NCBI GenBank assembly: GCA_964006375.1
Contig: OZ023267.1
Span: forward strand, 23,247,739-23,311,738
Origin: Tillus elongatus
Taxonomy: Eukaryota; Arthropoda; Insecta; Coleoptera; Cleridae
Length of the DNA: 64,000 nt
Direction: 5' to 3'
Shown one piece after another: positions 1 through 10,808 of this stretch; position 1 is the first letter of the stretch, and each line of letters begins with the position of its first letter. The notes beneath the pieces were generated by a model that saw nothing but the letters and a program-made list of their open reading frames with translations, had not been told where the DNA came from and did no database searches. The position numbers and the translations under genes are program-made.

Positions 1-545
1 CTAAGGTCTCAGTGTGTTCAACCCTAGGCCTAAGAGAGATCTGGCAGTTCATTGCAAGTATTGTATGGTATGTATCGTTTCGTCTACCTGCTTCGTTATC
101 AGTGTAATGAGTCGAGTCACGGTCAATGAAGTCAGGAGCTTTCGTTACGGTACTTAAAAGATTAAGAGGGTTACAGGTATTTGTTGAGTCCGGGGCTTTC
201 GCCATGGTACTTAGAGGCTTAAGAGGAGTACAGGTATTTGCTGACTTAGGTAATGGGGAAATAAAATTGTATATTGAATTTATTGTCTTTTTGCGTGTTT
301 GTAATGAAGATATAATAGGTTTCCAAGTAATGGGAAGACGAAGACCATCATCTCTCTTATTTAAACCATCGGATTTTTTTTGAACTCGATTGCTTCGCGG
401 ATAATTCTGGTATTGAAGTTGCAAACCGGGGCTATTGTTTTGGCATTGTCAAAGTCTATTTTGTGTCCTGTATGAATATGTTGCATGGCCAACGCCGATG
501 AGGGGTCGGATTTTCTAACTGCGATAGTGTGTTAATATATTCTAT
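1..545 (-). mobile_element. Penelope-like element, 3' ORF remnant (GIY-YIG end)
   Basis: Read on the minus strand from about 540, one frame gives SALAMQHIHTGHKIDFDNAK, then NTRIIREAIE, and after a frameshift near 380 DDGLRLPITWKPI. This order (H-x-GHxIDF, NTRxIREAIEI, then a short basic tail with xxDGLRLxxTWxP) is what I know from the C-terminal GIY-YIG endonuclease region of Penelope-like elements. The frame is broken, so this is a dead fragment cut by the window edge. Downstream, 127-241 is a tandem duplication of about 57 bp that would encode a 19-residue repeat in the element tail. The host gene's first exons are presumed to lie beyond or around this insertion. Confidence 0.65.
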
Positions 546-574
546 TGTGGATGTGTCTATTTGTTGTTCTACAA

Positions 575-636
575 AAGTTCGGGACCAGTCGGAACAAGGA
601 ATTTGGTAAACTCTTGTTCCGACTGTTCCCGAACTT
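575..636. repeat. Short perfect-ish hairpin
   Basis: Two arms of about 24 bp (AAGTTCGGGACCAGTCGG at the left, its near reverse complement at the right) surround a 14-base AT-rich loop. The arms differ by one or two bases. This is probably a small MITE or foldback remnant; no protein is encoded. Confidence 0.6.
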
Positions 637-858
637 ATCAGTGTTATTCACAGATTCTAATATTAATTTAGGAGAGTGAAAAGTTACAGCTTTGGAGAAT
701 TTGTGAGTAAGAAAAATATCGAAATGAAACTTCGCACATAAGTTGACCCTATAGGCACTATAATACGTAGCAAAGATAAGGTTTCTAAAAAAATTGAGTT
801 ATTAGCAGCTGAAAAAATATTTTATTTCCTCGAACTTAATAATTTAACTTTGTTTCAG

Positions 859-938
859 TTACTTAAGGCATTTAGAATGTGAAGACACGAGATCTTCAGT
901 AGTCCATGGTTTTGCTATTTTTGGAATCGGAAGAGCGG
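859..938 (+). CDS. Gfo/Idh/MocA oxidoreductase, coding exon a (first one found)
   Basis: This exon carries the start of the NAD(P)-binding Rossmann fold: the frame reads GFAIFGIGRAG, with the final Gly split over the intron (GxGxxG dinucleotide motif). Acceptor TTTGTTTCAG precedes 859 and donor GTAAGATT follows 938. The exon ends one base into a codon and joins exon b in frame. It has no Met, so the initiator is in an upstream exon I could not place in 1-858. The 16 residues before the Rossmann strand (ending DTRSSVVH) are polar, with no signal peptide visible, so a cytosolic enzyme is likely. Family members oxidise or reduce sugars and inositols with NAD(P). The exact substrate cannot be read from sequence. 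Best guess is an insect inositol 2-dehydrogenase-like/YrbE-like protein. Confidence 0.8.
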
Positions 939-1109
939 GTAAGATTAGAGATAAAAAACTCCACATTGGCACTTTATGATTTAAACAAAAATTATAGCGT
1001 TTGGTGTTTTTAATTTCCCTATTTATATTTTATTTTAGACAGGACTTCATATTTTTTCGATAATGTATAATTAGGATTATTTATATGTGTAAATATTATT
1101 TGCTCATAT

Positions 1110-1443
1110 TGTGTTTGTGTGTTTGGTTTCTTAAACGTTGATCAATTTCCGCTACTATGGCCAATCACCGACGCCAGGGCAGCAGTTTCAGCTCACTATC
1201 CTGTGAATTTTGCCAACCCCTGCCTTTCTGTAAGAAGGGTAGGGATATTTAACCGACAGCTTTACGCCCCCTCCGGAGGGCGAAACGCGCACACATTCAA
1301 CTTGCTCAACAAATACAATGCCACAACTTCGGCTGATGTTAATTGTAGAGTATGTACTGAAAAAGTTAAAGGAGAACCCTGGGATCGAATCCCGTACCCT
1401 TCGGTTCAAAGGCACACGTTTTATCACTGAACCACCGAGGCTC
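1110..1443 (-). mobile_element. tRNA-derived SINE, copy 1
   Basis: This copy is in reverse orientation. The head (right end) contains a tRNA-like region with an A-box-like GGTTCAGTGATAAAA and B-box GGGATTCGATCCC (read on minus). It is followed by a body shared with copies at 10809, 61346 and 62385, and by a tail ending in AAGAAACCAAACACAC (minus). It lies in the first visible intron of the oxidoreductase gene. The open frames through it are incidental. Confidence 0.75.
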
Positions 1444-1507
1444 ATTATTTGCTTATATTAATTTATATTATAATCGTTATTTAATTCGCTTGCATACTTT
1501 TTTTCAG

Positions 1508-1670
1508 GTACTATTCACTTGTCTTATCTAGCACAAAACAAAAGGGCTAAAATCCTCTACATCGTCGATGATGACACTTTAAAAGCGGATAAAATAAAAA
1601 AATACTGGAACTTAACTGATACAAAATTTCTTACATCGGCAAACGAGTCTGTTGTATACACAGATCCTGA
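1508..1670 (+). CDS. Gfo/Idh/MocA oxidoreductase, coding exon b
   Basis: This exon completes the GxGxxG motif (G-T-I-H after the split codon) and carries the second Rossmann strand ILYIVDDD, whose acidic end normally holds the adenosine ribose of NAD. The acceptor is a run of T then CAG before 1508; the donor is GTAAGTAC after 1670. The exon ends with two bases of a Glu codon completed by exon c. The translation has no stop and reads on as ...ANESVVYTDPE, matching the early-domain layout of the family. Confidence 0.85.
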
Positions 1671-1715
1671 GTAAGTACGATATTGTATAGGTCTCTACTT
1701 GATGTAAATCCATTG

Positions 1716-1869
1716 TCAACCTAGATAAATAAACAAATTGATTTACACTATTTTATTGAACGTATAACTGCAGTTATTCTGTAATTGACAAAGCTGAAAA
1801 CTTCAGCAAAACTGCAGTTCTACGTTCGCTAAAATAGTGTATATCAATTTGTTTATTTATCTAAGTTGA
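1716..1869. repeat. MITE-like inverted repeat
   Basis: About 60-bp arms beginning TCAACYTAGATAAATAAACA face each other around a short centre that includes CTGCAG on both sides. It is non-coding and lies in the intron after exon b. It has the form of a small foldback element; I did not find another copy. Confidence 0.6.
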
Positions 1870-1917
1870 TCCTTAGTAAGTTAAATATGTGAAAGCTTCT
1901 CGTTACTTTAATTTAAA

Positions 1918-2229
1918 AAAAGTCTGGACGCAGCAAGTTCGTTATGGAAGTGAATTTTCATTAAAATGTTTCTAATAGCAAATATGTCTCTCTAATGCAA
2001 GTAGGCATCAATCGGGTTACATGTATAGCCTATATAGTAGAAACAATGTACCCTATTTTATCAAAATTGCTTATTGTTTGAAAATGTAAAAAAATTTTCC
2101 GAAAATAAACTTTAAATGTTTCCGAGAAAACTGGTTTCCTAGCCTACAAACCTTAGGTTACTAGCAAATTGAGTTGTTGAAATTTGAAGCATTTAATGAA
2201 AATTTGCTACGAAAACGCACTTACTGCTT
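1918..2229. mobile_element. MITE family A, full copy
   Basis: This element of about 310 bp is bounded by inverted ends reading GGACGCAGCAAGTGCG (here slightly mutated) followed by TTATGGTAGTGAATTTTCAT. The interior matches the copies at 41040, 47645, 48476 and 55495, with landmarks ATAGTAGAAACAATGT and TTGTTTGAAAATGTA. It has no coding capacity and is a non-autonomous DNA element by structure. Confidence 0.7.
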
Positions 2230-2304
2230 CTCGATTTTTTTTTCACAAACATTCAAGTAAGTTCTAAAGCTGGTCAGCTCTTTAATAGTTAGCTGGCGTG
2301 GTAT

Positions 2305-5300
2305 ACTTGCAATATGGTAGGCGGTAGTGGAATTTTTCTTTACGTGATAGTAAAGGATTTTTTTCACGCCCGAGGAGGTACTACCCCGTACATCAAGAGG
2401 CTGGTGAAGTCCCATCGGATGTTTCCGGTTCTGGTGTATGAGTCGGTTTCCCTTATAAGCAAAAATGATGATGGCTCCTCCTTGTACAAAAGATTCCGCA
2501 GATAAAATACCCCTCCATTCGAATCTTCGGGAGAGGGGTGTACAGGGGGCGCCAGCATCGAGATTTACAATATCCTTCTCGAATATATGTGGCCTAAATT
2601 CTAACCTCAACTCCGTCCACCATTTTCTCCAGGCTAATAGGTCCCAACTCCTCTTCCTCACCGAAACTCAAATCAGTGCCAAAACACCCACTAATCACCT
2701 TAATTTCCCGGGGTATGAGCTCCTTACTTCTTTTAGATTGCATGGAGGCGTGTGCGCGTACGTCCGTAGCAATCTACCCTGCACCAGACTCCCCAATTTA
2801 GAAGCTGGATGAAAAGACATACTATGGATAAAACTCTCTCTCAGGGCTGCAACTAAATTCATCTGTTGCATTTACCGGTCACCTTCTGACAAAAACTTTG
2901 TCCAGCTCTTTGACTACCTTTCTGAAAAAACCGACCAACTGATTTCTGAATATCCTTCCTCCGAGGTCACCATTCTTGGTGACTTCAATGTCCATAATAA
3001 GGAATGGCTAGTATCTTCAAAACCGATCCACAAGGAAGAGCAGCGGAGGCTTTTGCAGTCAGCAATTCTTTAGCCAATATGGTTCAGCAACCTACTTACT
3101 TTCCTCGCATTGCAACACACAGCTCAAATACCTTGGATCTCCGTCTTACTACAAATCCTGACTGCTATAAGATATCAGTCACCGCCCCCCTGGGTCGCTC
3201 AGACCACGGCATGGTCACTGCTTCCTGCGCAATGCAACCTGAGGTCACACCCACGTAACGTTTGGCAGTACAACTGCGTGAACTGGGACGAAATGCGAGA
3301 TTACTTTTCCTCATTTCCATAGGCGTCTGTCTGCTTCTCTCACCCTAACCCCTCTGAATCTTACAAAACGTCACCGAAATTATCCAAGCTGGCATGGAAT
3401 TATTTATTCCATGTACACAGAAAACCTCTGCAGCCACTCAAAAGCCCTGGTTCTCTGAATCCTGTGATAAGGCCAGACTTGAAAAGGTCAAAGCTCACAA
3501 AACGCTTCTACACAATCCCAGTCAAGAAAATCGTCAGGAATTTAACGACGCAAGAAACCGCTATGTCCGCATTCTTTCTGAGGCAAAAAACTCGTTTAAC
3601 AACCACATCAAAAACAAACTCCTCTTAAGCTCCAACTGCGGCAAACCCTTCTGGACTAATGCTAAATCTATTGGGAATAATTTTTGCAAAAGCACGTTCC
3701 CACGTCTTGTCTCAGGGGATGAAATTGTTTCTACCGCCCTGGGCAAGGCTGAACTTTTTGCTTCGTTGTTCACCGGCAATTCTACTCTCAACCCACCTCC
3801 AAATGTTCAACCACCAACAGTCCCCAATGTCGCGCATAAAATGACGGATATCATTTTCAAGACTAAAAAGGTACGAAAGATGCTCTCTTCTCTTAATACC
3901 AGGAAAGCCTCTGGCCTTGACGAGATCCCAGCAATTGTTCTCAAAAAATGAGCACCAGAACTTGCTCCTGTCCTGACTCGTCTGTTTCAGATATCTTACA
4001 ATAAAGGCATATTCCCTAGTAATTGGAAAACTGCTCGAGTACAACCCATCCCCAAGAAAGGATCCAAAGCGCTTCCTAGCAACTACAGGCCTATTTCTCT
4101 CCTTTCAGTCGTCTCTAACGTGATGGAAAAGTATATAAACACCGAATTACTAAAATTTCTTGAAAAACGCAGTCTAATCCGCGACAGGCAGTATGGATTC
4201 CGTCAGCGCAGATCGACTGCTGACCTCCTTTTCTTTGTCACCCATTCTTGGAGCAAGTCTGTGGAACACCACGGTGAATCCCAGATTGTTGCTCTAGACA
4301 TATCCAAACATTCGACCAGGTCTGGCACGCAGCGCTGCTTAATAAACTTCCGGCCTATGGCCTACCACCATAATTTTGTACTTGGACAGCAAATTTCCTC
4401 TCCAACAGGAGCATATCTGTTGTTGTCGATGGACATCCCTCTAAACTGTATCCAATTAATGCAGGAGTTCCTCAAGGTTCAGCTTTAGTCCCTACTTTGT
4501 TTCTTATCCACATCAATGACCTCCTCTCTAGCACATCCAAACCAGTTCACAGTTACGCATACGACAGCAACCCTCCACTCAAATATACAATATTCTAAGC
4601 CTGTCTCCTTAGTCCAATTAGATGATGATCGCAGATTCATGGAGGGTTCTGTCTCCGTGGATCTCCAAAAAATATTAGACTTGGGAAGTATAAATCTTGT
4701 ACAATTCAACCCCACCAAAACTAAGTCTTGCTTTCTTTCTCACAAGAGATACGCCAGCCCTAGACCCATCACAATGAACAACCAAGTTATTTAAAGTAAT
4801 GAGTCTTTTTCTCTTGTTGGCATTTCTGTGGATTGAAATCTTAATTGGCACCAACATGTCACATCAATTGCAGAAGCGGCTGCTAAGAAATTAGGTTTCC
4901 TCTTCCGGGCTCGCGAATATATTTTTCACCCGCTAATCTCTATACCTTATATACTTCAGAAATACGGCCAAACCTCGAATACTGCTCCCACATCTGGGGT
5001 GCAGCTGGCGCTTCTACACTCGCTATCCTGGACTCCATTCAAAAGAGAGCTATACGTGTCATCGGTTACCCTACCCTCACCCAAAGGCTGTCATCCCTTG
5101 CCCACCGACGTGCCGTTGGTGACCTCTCTCTCTCTCTTTTATAGATATCTGCACGGGCACTGCTCAGAGGAACTTTCCTCCATAGTTCCCCCACCTGCTG
5201 CCCCCAACAGATGTACCAGGAGAACAGAGCGAATGCACCCTTTTACTGTCCAGGTCACCAGACATAGAACATCTTGTTATGCCCGCTCTTTTGTCCCGAG

Positions 5301-5475
5301 GACTTCCAAGTTGTGGAATTCCTTGCCGGCACATGTTTTTCCTTCTCTTCCGAACCTCCAAACCTTCAAGTCCAGAAATAACAAGCTGCCTCTTTCCTCC
5401 TTGTCAACACCCACGGTACGATAGTATTTAAGCTGTAAGCCCTCGTGGTGTGTTGTTGAAATTAAAAAAAATAAT
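2305..5475 (+). mobile_element. APE-type LINE, copy A (decayed, near full length)
   Basis: Broken frames carry, in order, an endonuclease (FSNICGLNSNLNSVHHF, LFLTETQ at about 2570-2670; GDFNVHN near 2980; RSDHGM near 3200), a linker, and reverse transcriptase (KTKKVRKMLSSLNTRKASGL at 3865; NYRPISLL near 4080; QYGFRQRRSTADLL near 4190). The ORF tail reads FVPRTSKLWNSLPAHVFP near 5290. The catalytic YADD box reads YAYD here (about 4555), so the copy is inactive. The 3' end at 5475 is A-rich. The clade looks CR1/Jockey-like but I cannot fix it. The element sits in sense orientation in the intron between exons b and c. Confidence 0.8.
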
Positions 5476-5479
5476 TCAT

Positions 5480-5955
5480 CATATTTCGATAAAAAATAAA
5501 AAATGCAATAAAATAGTGTGTTCGAATTTTTTTTTTGTAGAAATCACCAACGATTTATGGTGATTGTCAAAATAATTTTATAAGATGCAGCTCAAGACAC
5601 CCTATAACGTATACAATTTTTTCTCGTATCTTGTAGAATACCACTAATATTGAGCTTCACCGTAGAAATGCGTCACCCTGTATATATGTAAACAGATAAA
5701 AACTGAATGTAAACCCGAGTATGGATTCTAGGGGGCCTAGTTTGCGCTCATTTGAAGAAATCTTTGTAAAATTCTAAAGTCGCGGTCTCCTAATTGACGA
5801 ATTTTTTGTACGAAAAATTAGCTAAAGATTATGGACCATTTCAACACATAAACCATAAACCAGTCTTTCTTAAAAATTTCCGAAATTCAATAACGTTCTC
5901 TATCTCATTACTTTTTTCATAAATTATGAAAACCTAACTACATTTTCAGTCATTT
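5480..5955. repeat. Modular repeat blocks B and D (partial)
   Basis: The sequence CACCCTATAACGTATACA, a GAGCTTCACCGTAGAAATGC element end, and a block reading TTTGCGCTCATTTGAAG match modules near 40600, 47300 and 55900. The order is block B, a short TATATATG core, then block D in reverse orientation. It is non-coding. Confidence 0.55.
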
Positions 5956-6209
5956 TTTTCCGTAGGAATTTAAACTTGACAATATTGACATAAATGTTTT
6001 TCATTATATTCACCCCTGCGGATATCTATAGAAAAACTCTTGTGAAATAAATTATACGCAGAGACCGCTGTTCTATAAAAAATCTGTTCCTTAATCTCAA
6101 CTGAAGTTGTTTTGTTTAATAGCTTTTTATATAACATAACATTTTTAATTAAAATAAAACTTTGAGTATCATTACGGGGTTTTCTAATTAAACATTCTCT
6201 TTGTTGTAG

Positions 6210-6389
6210 AGTAAGGGCTGTAGTAGTCTGTACTCCTACATTTACCCATGAAAAAATAGTAAAAAGTGCCCTGGATAACAATAAAGCTGTATTCTGCGAG
6301 AAGCCTGTGGCAGAATCGATAGAACAAGCTGTTGCTTGCTATAACAAGGCAAAGCAAGTAAATCAACCGTTGCTAAGTGCCTTTAATAG
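6210..6389 (+). CDS. Gfo/Idh/MocA oxidoreductase, coding exon c (EKP motif)
   Basis: The frame reads EVRAVVVCTPTFTHEKIV, then AVFCEKPVAES, ending LLSAFNR. The CTPTxxH loop and the E-K-P motif are hallmarks of the Gfo/Idh/MocA family; the lysine (codon 6301-6303) is the conserved catalytic residue. Acceptor TTGTTGTAG precedes 6210 and donor GTAAGTTG follows 6389. The exon begins with the last base of a split Glu codon and ends with two bases of an Arg codon completed by exon d. The intron before it is about 4.5 kb and full of repeats. Confidence 0.9.
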
Positions 6390-6600
6390 GTAAGTTGATA
6401 CATTTTGTGTGCCAGTGTTGCACAGTAAATAATATAATCTAGTAATTTAGTTTATTATGCTCCTAATATTAATAATTTTACCATATATACATAAAAGTTG
6501 CGCATTTGTGCGCCTTACAATATGCCGTTTGAGAAAAATTTAAAATTCCGAGTAGTTCCGAAGATACCCGAAAAAACATTAAATTAAAGGTTTTCATTTT

Positions 6601-6846
6601 ATCTTTCCTGGCACCATTTGACAAGTTAGCCCAAGTAAAAAAATACGTTTTCATTGCCACCTTCTCCAGCTATATAATGGGGTTTTCAAGTTTGTCATCC
6701 AACGTTTCGTCTTTTGGCCACGATTTTTCCTGGCACTATTTGACAAGTTAGCCCAAATAAAAAATACATTTTAATTACCACCTTCTCCAGCTATATAATG
6801 GGGTTTTCAAGTTTGTCATCCAACGTTTCGTCTTTTGGCCACGATT
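6601..6846. repeat. Tandem dimer, ~122-bp period
   Basis: Two adjacent near-identical units start with TTTCCTGGCA at 6604 and 6726. Both contain CTCCAGCTATATAATGGGG and end CGTCTTTTGGCCACGAT. They are non-coding and intronic. Confidence 0.8.
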
Positions 6847-6867
6847 ATTAATTTTATTTTGTCTTAG

Positions 6868-7090
6868 AAAAACCGTTTATAAATTTAAGCAATCAAGGCA
6901 CATCTTATCGTGGAACTGGAAAAAGTATGTTTATATTTGTATTGTTCATTCAATCCTAAGTTATGCTATCATATCCTGGGGAAATGCATACGAGATGCAC
7001 CAAAGATATCTTAACCTAACACAAAAATAGACCATCGAGACAATGCTGAATAGATCAATATTTTATTCTAGTGTAAAAGTTTTTCAGGAT
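6868..7090 (+). mobile_element. LINE reverse-transcriptase thumb fragment
   Basis: One frame reads YVYICIVHSILSYAIISWGN followed by LNLTQK, a stop, TIETMLNR. This is the typical region after the YADD box in LINE reverse transcriptases (H-S-x-L-x-Y-x-I-x-x-W-G). It is short, with a stop codon, and both ends are missing. Confidence 0.65.
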
Positions 7091-7165
7091 AGCGGGTTCA
7101 CCGGGCCAGACCTCCACATATTCTCAGTTGCTAAATTCATTGAAAAATTCCCCATTTATCTAAGG

Positions 7166-7500
7166 CTAGCTGAACAACAATTAGAACCGCAGACCGGTTT
7201 CGCTCTAATTAGAGCTCGTCAGTACGGCATACTAACTGCAGCGAAAATACACGTAAAAAGTAATACGGCTATGGCAGTCAGCCCTCCAACACTAAGTGAG
7301 TGGTGAGACACGAAGAAACGTGCCGCCACCTAGTTGCGGAACGAAGTAGTCTGTTGTCACGCCAGCTCCAAATAATTATTTGGAGCTGGCGTGACAACAC
7401 ACTACTTGGTTCCTTATTTGGAGCTGGCGTGACAACAGACTACTTGGTTCCGCAAATAGGTGGCGGCACGTTACTTCGTGTCTCACCACTCACTTAGTGT
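7166..7500. repeat. Satellite-related unit with a large palindrome
   Basis: 7166-7290 matches one arm of the ~308-bp repeat seen at 58850-59690 (GACCGGTTTCGCTC, GTACGGCATACTAA). From 7291 to 7499 the sequence folds on itself. CACTAAGTGAGTGGTGAGAC at the left returns as its reverse complement at the right, and CGTGCCGCCACCTA and GTTGTCACGCCAGC are also mirrored. One segment of about 46 bp (TTATTTGGAGCTGGCGTGAC...) is repeated twice on the right side. Confidence 0.75.
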
Positions 7501-7611
7501 CCCTATTTATCATTCACCTATTTCTCAATTAGCTCAAGCAAAGTAACAATTCATTGATTGTTGTTGCCTTTACTTGGTGAAACTTGTCCATACTACATAC
7601 ACACTTGGAGA

Positions 7612-7767
7612 CTACTTCTCTGGCTTCACTGTTGGTTTTTGTAGGTGAAGGACGTAGCCAGCGCGTGAGATAACTGGAGCAAGTGGCCCTTCCAATTCTG
7701 GAAGTTCTAGGATGTTCTTCAATGCTTCTGTGACTATAGTTTCATTTTCAGACAGATTAAAATTGAA
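7612..7767 (-). CDS. Unidentified coding-like fragment, 51 codons
   Basis: On the minus strand a frame bounded by TAA (7768-7770) and TAG (7612-7614) reads as a compositionally normal protein, including VTEALKNILELPELEGPLAP and RAGYVLHLQKP. It lacks the Lys/Asn/Ile-rich bias of random frames in this DNA. There is no Met. CTAAT upstream could be a branch point, and ACTATAG or GTCACAG possible acceptors, so a terminal exon of a nested antisense gene is possible. An old pseudogene or transposon fragment is just as likely. I do not recognise the protein. Confidence 0.35.
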   Translation of the reverse strand, partial: FNFNLSENETIVTEALKNILELPELEGPLAPVISRAGYVLHLQKPTVKPEK

Positions 7768-7770
7768 TTA

Positions 7771-8116
7771 GTACGAAATCATGACAACTACAAATCAATA
7801 TCTGTTGCTATGTTATGATATGATGTTTTGATCAAAAAATTTTGTCAAATTGAAAATAAAATGAAACACAGATGATTGATGAGGTTTTCAAAATGTCTAT
7901 GTGATGTATGTCAATATTTAACATTAAAAACAAAAAAAAAAACCTAGAACTTTAGGTCCTTAAATCTTTCACAACAGCACATTTCATACATGGGCCCACT
8001 AATATACAATGAAATTCCAGCACACTGCACACTTTTTGAAATTTCATCGGTTCTCTTAAAAAGCAGTATGAGAAAATAAGGATCAATTACGCAAAAAATA
8101 TTACAAGCTTAACAAA

Positions 8117-8117
<1 letters not shown>
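7771..8117. other. No recognised feature
   Basis: AT-rich intronic DNA with homopolymer A runs near 7930. No coding frame, splice-site pair or repeat that I can match elsewhere in the window. Confidence 0.5.
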
Positions 8118-8198
<81 letters not shown>

Positions 8199-8335
8199 AT
8201 ATAAAAATGACCCCGGATATGGGTTCTAGGGGTCCTAGTTCGAGCTTGTTTAAAAAAATTCAAAGTTCAAAAGTCGGGCTCTCCCCATTAGTGAATGTTT
8301 TCTACGAAAATTCACTGAAAAGAGCTCCAGGCCCC
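8118..8335. repeat. (TA)n array plus module D
   Basis: A (TA)n tract (8118-8195) is followed by ATAAACATATAAAAATGACC, then GATATGGGTTCTAGGGGTCC and AAAGTCGGGCTCTCC. This is module D of the modular repeat in reverse orientation. Confidence 0.75.
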
Positions 8336-8519
8336 TGAAATGGCAATCCAGCGACTGTCTATCCGAGCCTTTATATGCCCCCAGCAGCTAATTTGGAGCT
8401 GAGTTGCTGTTAGTGATCCATTCCGTGGTGCCTGCAACTCAAGAAAGCGATTCTGTCCAACTTCAGGGGCTTTTGTGTTCTCTAACATCTCGATATTTTA
8501 TTTTATTTCGTTATTAGCG

Positions 8520-8629
8520 AATTTTCATTAAGAAAAATTTGATATTGGAGAGATCACGATTAAAATCTTTTGAAAAAATGTCTTCAGATGAGCGCGAATT
8601 TGGGTCCCTAGAACCCAAAACCTAGGTCC

Positions 8630-8703
<74 letters not shown>

Positions 8704-8960
8704 CCGAGCGATAACTCAAAAAATACTAAACTGATTTCAATTAACCTTGGCAGAAATCTTGTTTAGGCAAAAACCGAGGTTGGGTTCGTTAATCAGCCTT
8801 TATATTCAAGTTTTTCCGGTAGAAAATCGGGGAAAACTTTTTGAAAACGCTATATTTTTGTAAATATCAGAGTAACTGGAATGAGACTTTACGTGTGGCT
8901 ATAAATAGTGCAAATAAACCTATGTTGTAAATTTTGAGTAATTTGGTACACAATATTTAG
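8520..8960. repeat. Modular repeat D-(TA)n-C
   Basis: Module D (GATGAGCGCGAATTTGGG, CCTAGAACCC) leads into (TA)n at 8634-8695. Module C follows (CGATAACTCAAAAAATA, GAAAATCGGGGAAAACTT, GCTATAAATAGTGCAAATAA). This arm is matched in reverse at 27060-27352. It is non-coding. Confidence 0.7.
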
Positions 8961-9698
8961 AGTTTTTTACAAATTAAAAATAAAATCCCAAAGACATGCT
9001 TTGAAACGACTTAATGGTTAAAGTCCAATGCCTGACAGACTGAGTAGTTAACTGACAGGCGTAGATTGATTGATACAACAGGTATAAACCATACATCAAC
9101 GGTAACCAAACTAAATATATACCAGGCATAACATATACTACACGAACCAACAACCGTGAAATCGCAGCCGCAATTATGGAAAATGACAGTCACGAAATTA
9201 AAAATTTGCCAAGTAATTGTTATTTAACTGGTGGATTCAATCGGTTATTAAAAGACACTATATTTGTAGCTTTATAAACGGCCTCAAATACAGTTTTATC
9301 GCAGCATAGATATATTATGCTGCGCATAATATAGTACGAATGTTAACAAAATCAAGCCAAATCTGTATAAAAATGATTCTAAAATGGTTTCTTTTATCTT
9401 TAAACTTAAACACAAGACGTCATATAAGACCGAAACACTTGTGGGATGTGTTTAAATGGTAATTATGCTAATTGTTACGTATACTTTGAATATAATATCC
9501 CGGGCATGAAGCCGATCTAATGTATCAGCTAAACAAAACCTTTTTTGACGTATACCCATATAGCTCATAGACGTCCCGCTTAGCCTCATAAGCCGAAGGA
9601 TACGCAATCGAATCCAGTTCGATAAATGTATGTTCCTTATAGTTTTATTTTGACATTTTGAGAAACAATAGTGCACAGATTCTATACATATTGAACAA
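8961..9698. other. Mostly unique intronic DNA
   Basis: Nothing coding is convincing here. A short internal palindrome, TATATTATGCTGCGCATAAT, lies near 9311-9330. Single-copy as far as I can see. Confidence 0.4.
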
Positions 9699-10075
9699 GA
9701 TCTCATTTTTATTTAAAACGCCTAAATAAGTTTGTCACCTTTGAGTCTAGAATTATAATTTTGTTATTGTTGATATTGAGAAAAACCAGTTTGATTAGGT
9801 TGACCAAAACGAAATCATAGTGGCGATTAATAAGGAAAAATAACTGCTACGTTTATAATTTGGCAGATACTTTACTTTTATAATTCTGAAAGATCTCATT
9901 TTTGTTTAAAACGCCTAAATAAGTTTGTCACCTTGGAGTCTAGAATTATAATTTTGTTATTGTTGATATTAAAAAAACCGGTTTCATTAGGTTGACTAAA
10001 ACGAAATCATACTGGTGATTAATAAGGAGAAATAACTGCTACGTTTATACTTTGGCAGATACTTTAGTTTTCTAA
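9699..10075. repeat. Tandem dimer, ~193-bp period
   Basis: Two adjacent units both start GATCTCATTTTTRTTTAAAA and share GAGTCTAGAATTATAATTTT and AACTGCTACGTTTATA. They differ by scattered substitutions. Non-coding. Confidence 0.8.
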
Positions 10076-10400
10076 ATATGAATTAAATTTCCTTCTGGAA
10101 ATCTTCTGTATAACTTTAATGAAATTTGTAATACAAGTTTCTTTTAAAGAGACTTACACTATCTACAGATATAGCAAAATTTAGTTCTTTACCTTTAAAG
10201 ACAATTGAGTTTTTGGCATTTTTCTCAAAAGGAGTTAGAATGCAAGATTTTTTTGATAATAGAGAGATATCGATGGTAACACTGTCGAAAGAATTTTTCA
10301 AATGTGCGCCTACTAGTACCTCTAAAATCGATCTTCAAGGTCTGTGTAAGTTTAAAGCATTAACTTTACTAATATGCCGTATAATAATAGTGTACAATTC

Positions 10401-10439
10401 TAATGAAAATTCGCTACTATAACGCACTTGCTGCGTCCA
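10401..10439. mobile_element. Solo terminal arm of MITE family A
   Basis: The sequence reads to ATAACGCACTTGCTGCGTCC, the conserved inverted end of family A, but no matching opposite end lies within a few hundred bases. It is probably a truncated copy. Confidence 0.55.
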
Positions 10440-10808
10440 GAATTTTTTTATTTATTTGTCTTTTAACAATAATATATTATATTATGTCTTACAAGAAAAC
10501 CTACGATTGTTTATATAAAATTACATGATTTTATTAATCAGTTTGTCCTAAATTCCTCAACTGCCAAATCTCTTTTAAAATGTCAGTAAGAAATTTGTTG
10601 TAATTATAATTTTGTCTAGCACCAATACTTATTTGAAAACTTTTCATATTAAACTCACCTCCAAAGGTTTCTCTTCTGTAATTGACTAAACACACTTGCT
10701 GTTGAGTTAAAGCGCTCGGCAACCGATCTGTGAGTTGGGACAACAGATATTCTTAATTCTACTATAAAATCCATGTCGGTTTTATTGCACATTCTAAATA
10801 AAACCCCA

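Noticed and set aside
126..383. 85-codon plus frame
   Set aside because: The minus strand of the same interval carries Penelope-like motifs; the plus frame is a shadow of its tandem repeat.
1119..1445. Overlapping 85-103 codon frames on both strands
   Set aside because: Both lie entirely within the inverted SINE copy and recur, broken, in the other copies.
2221..2661. 146-codon minus-strand frame
   Set aside because: It is the complement of the LINE 5' region and endonuclease; the plus strand carries the motifs.
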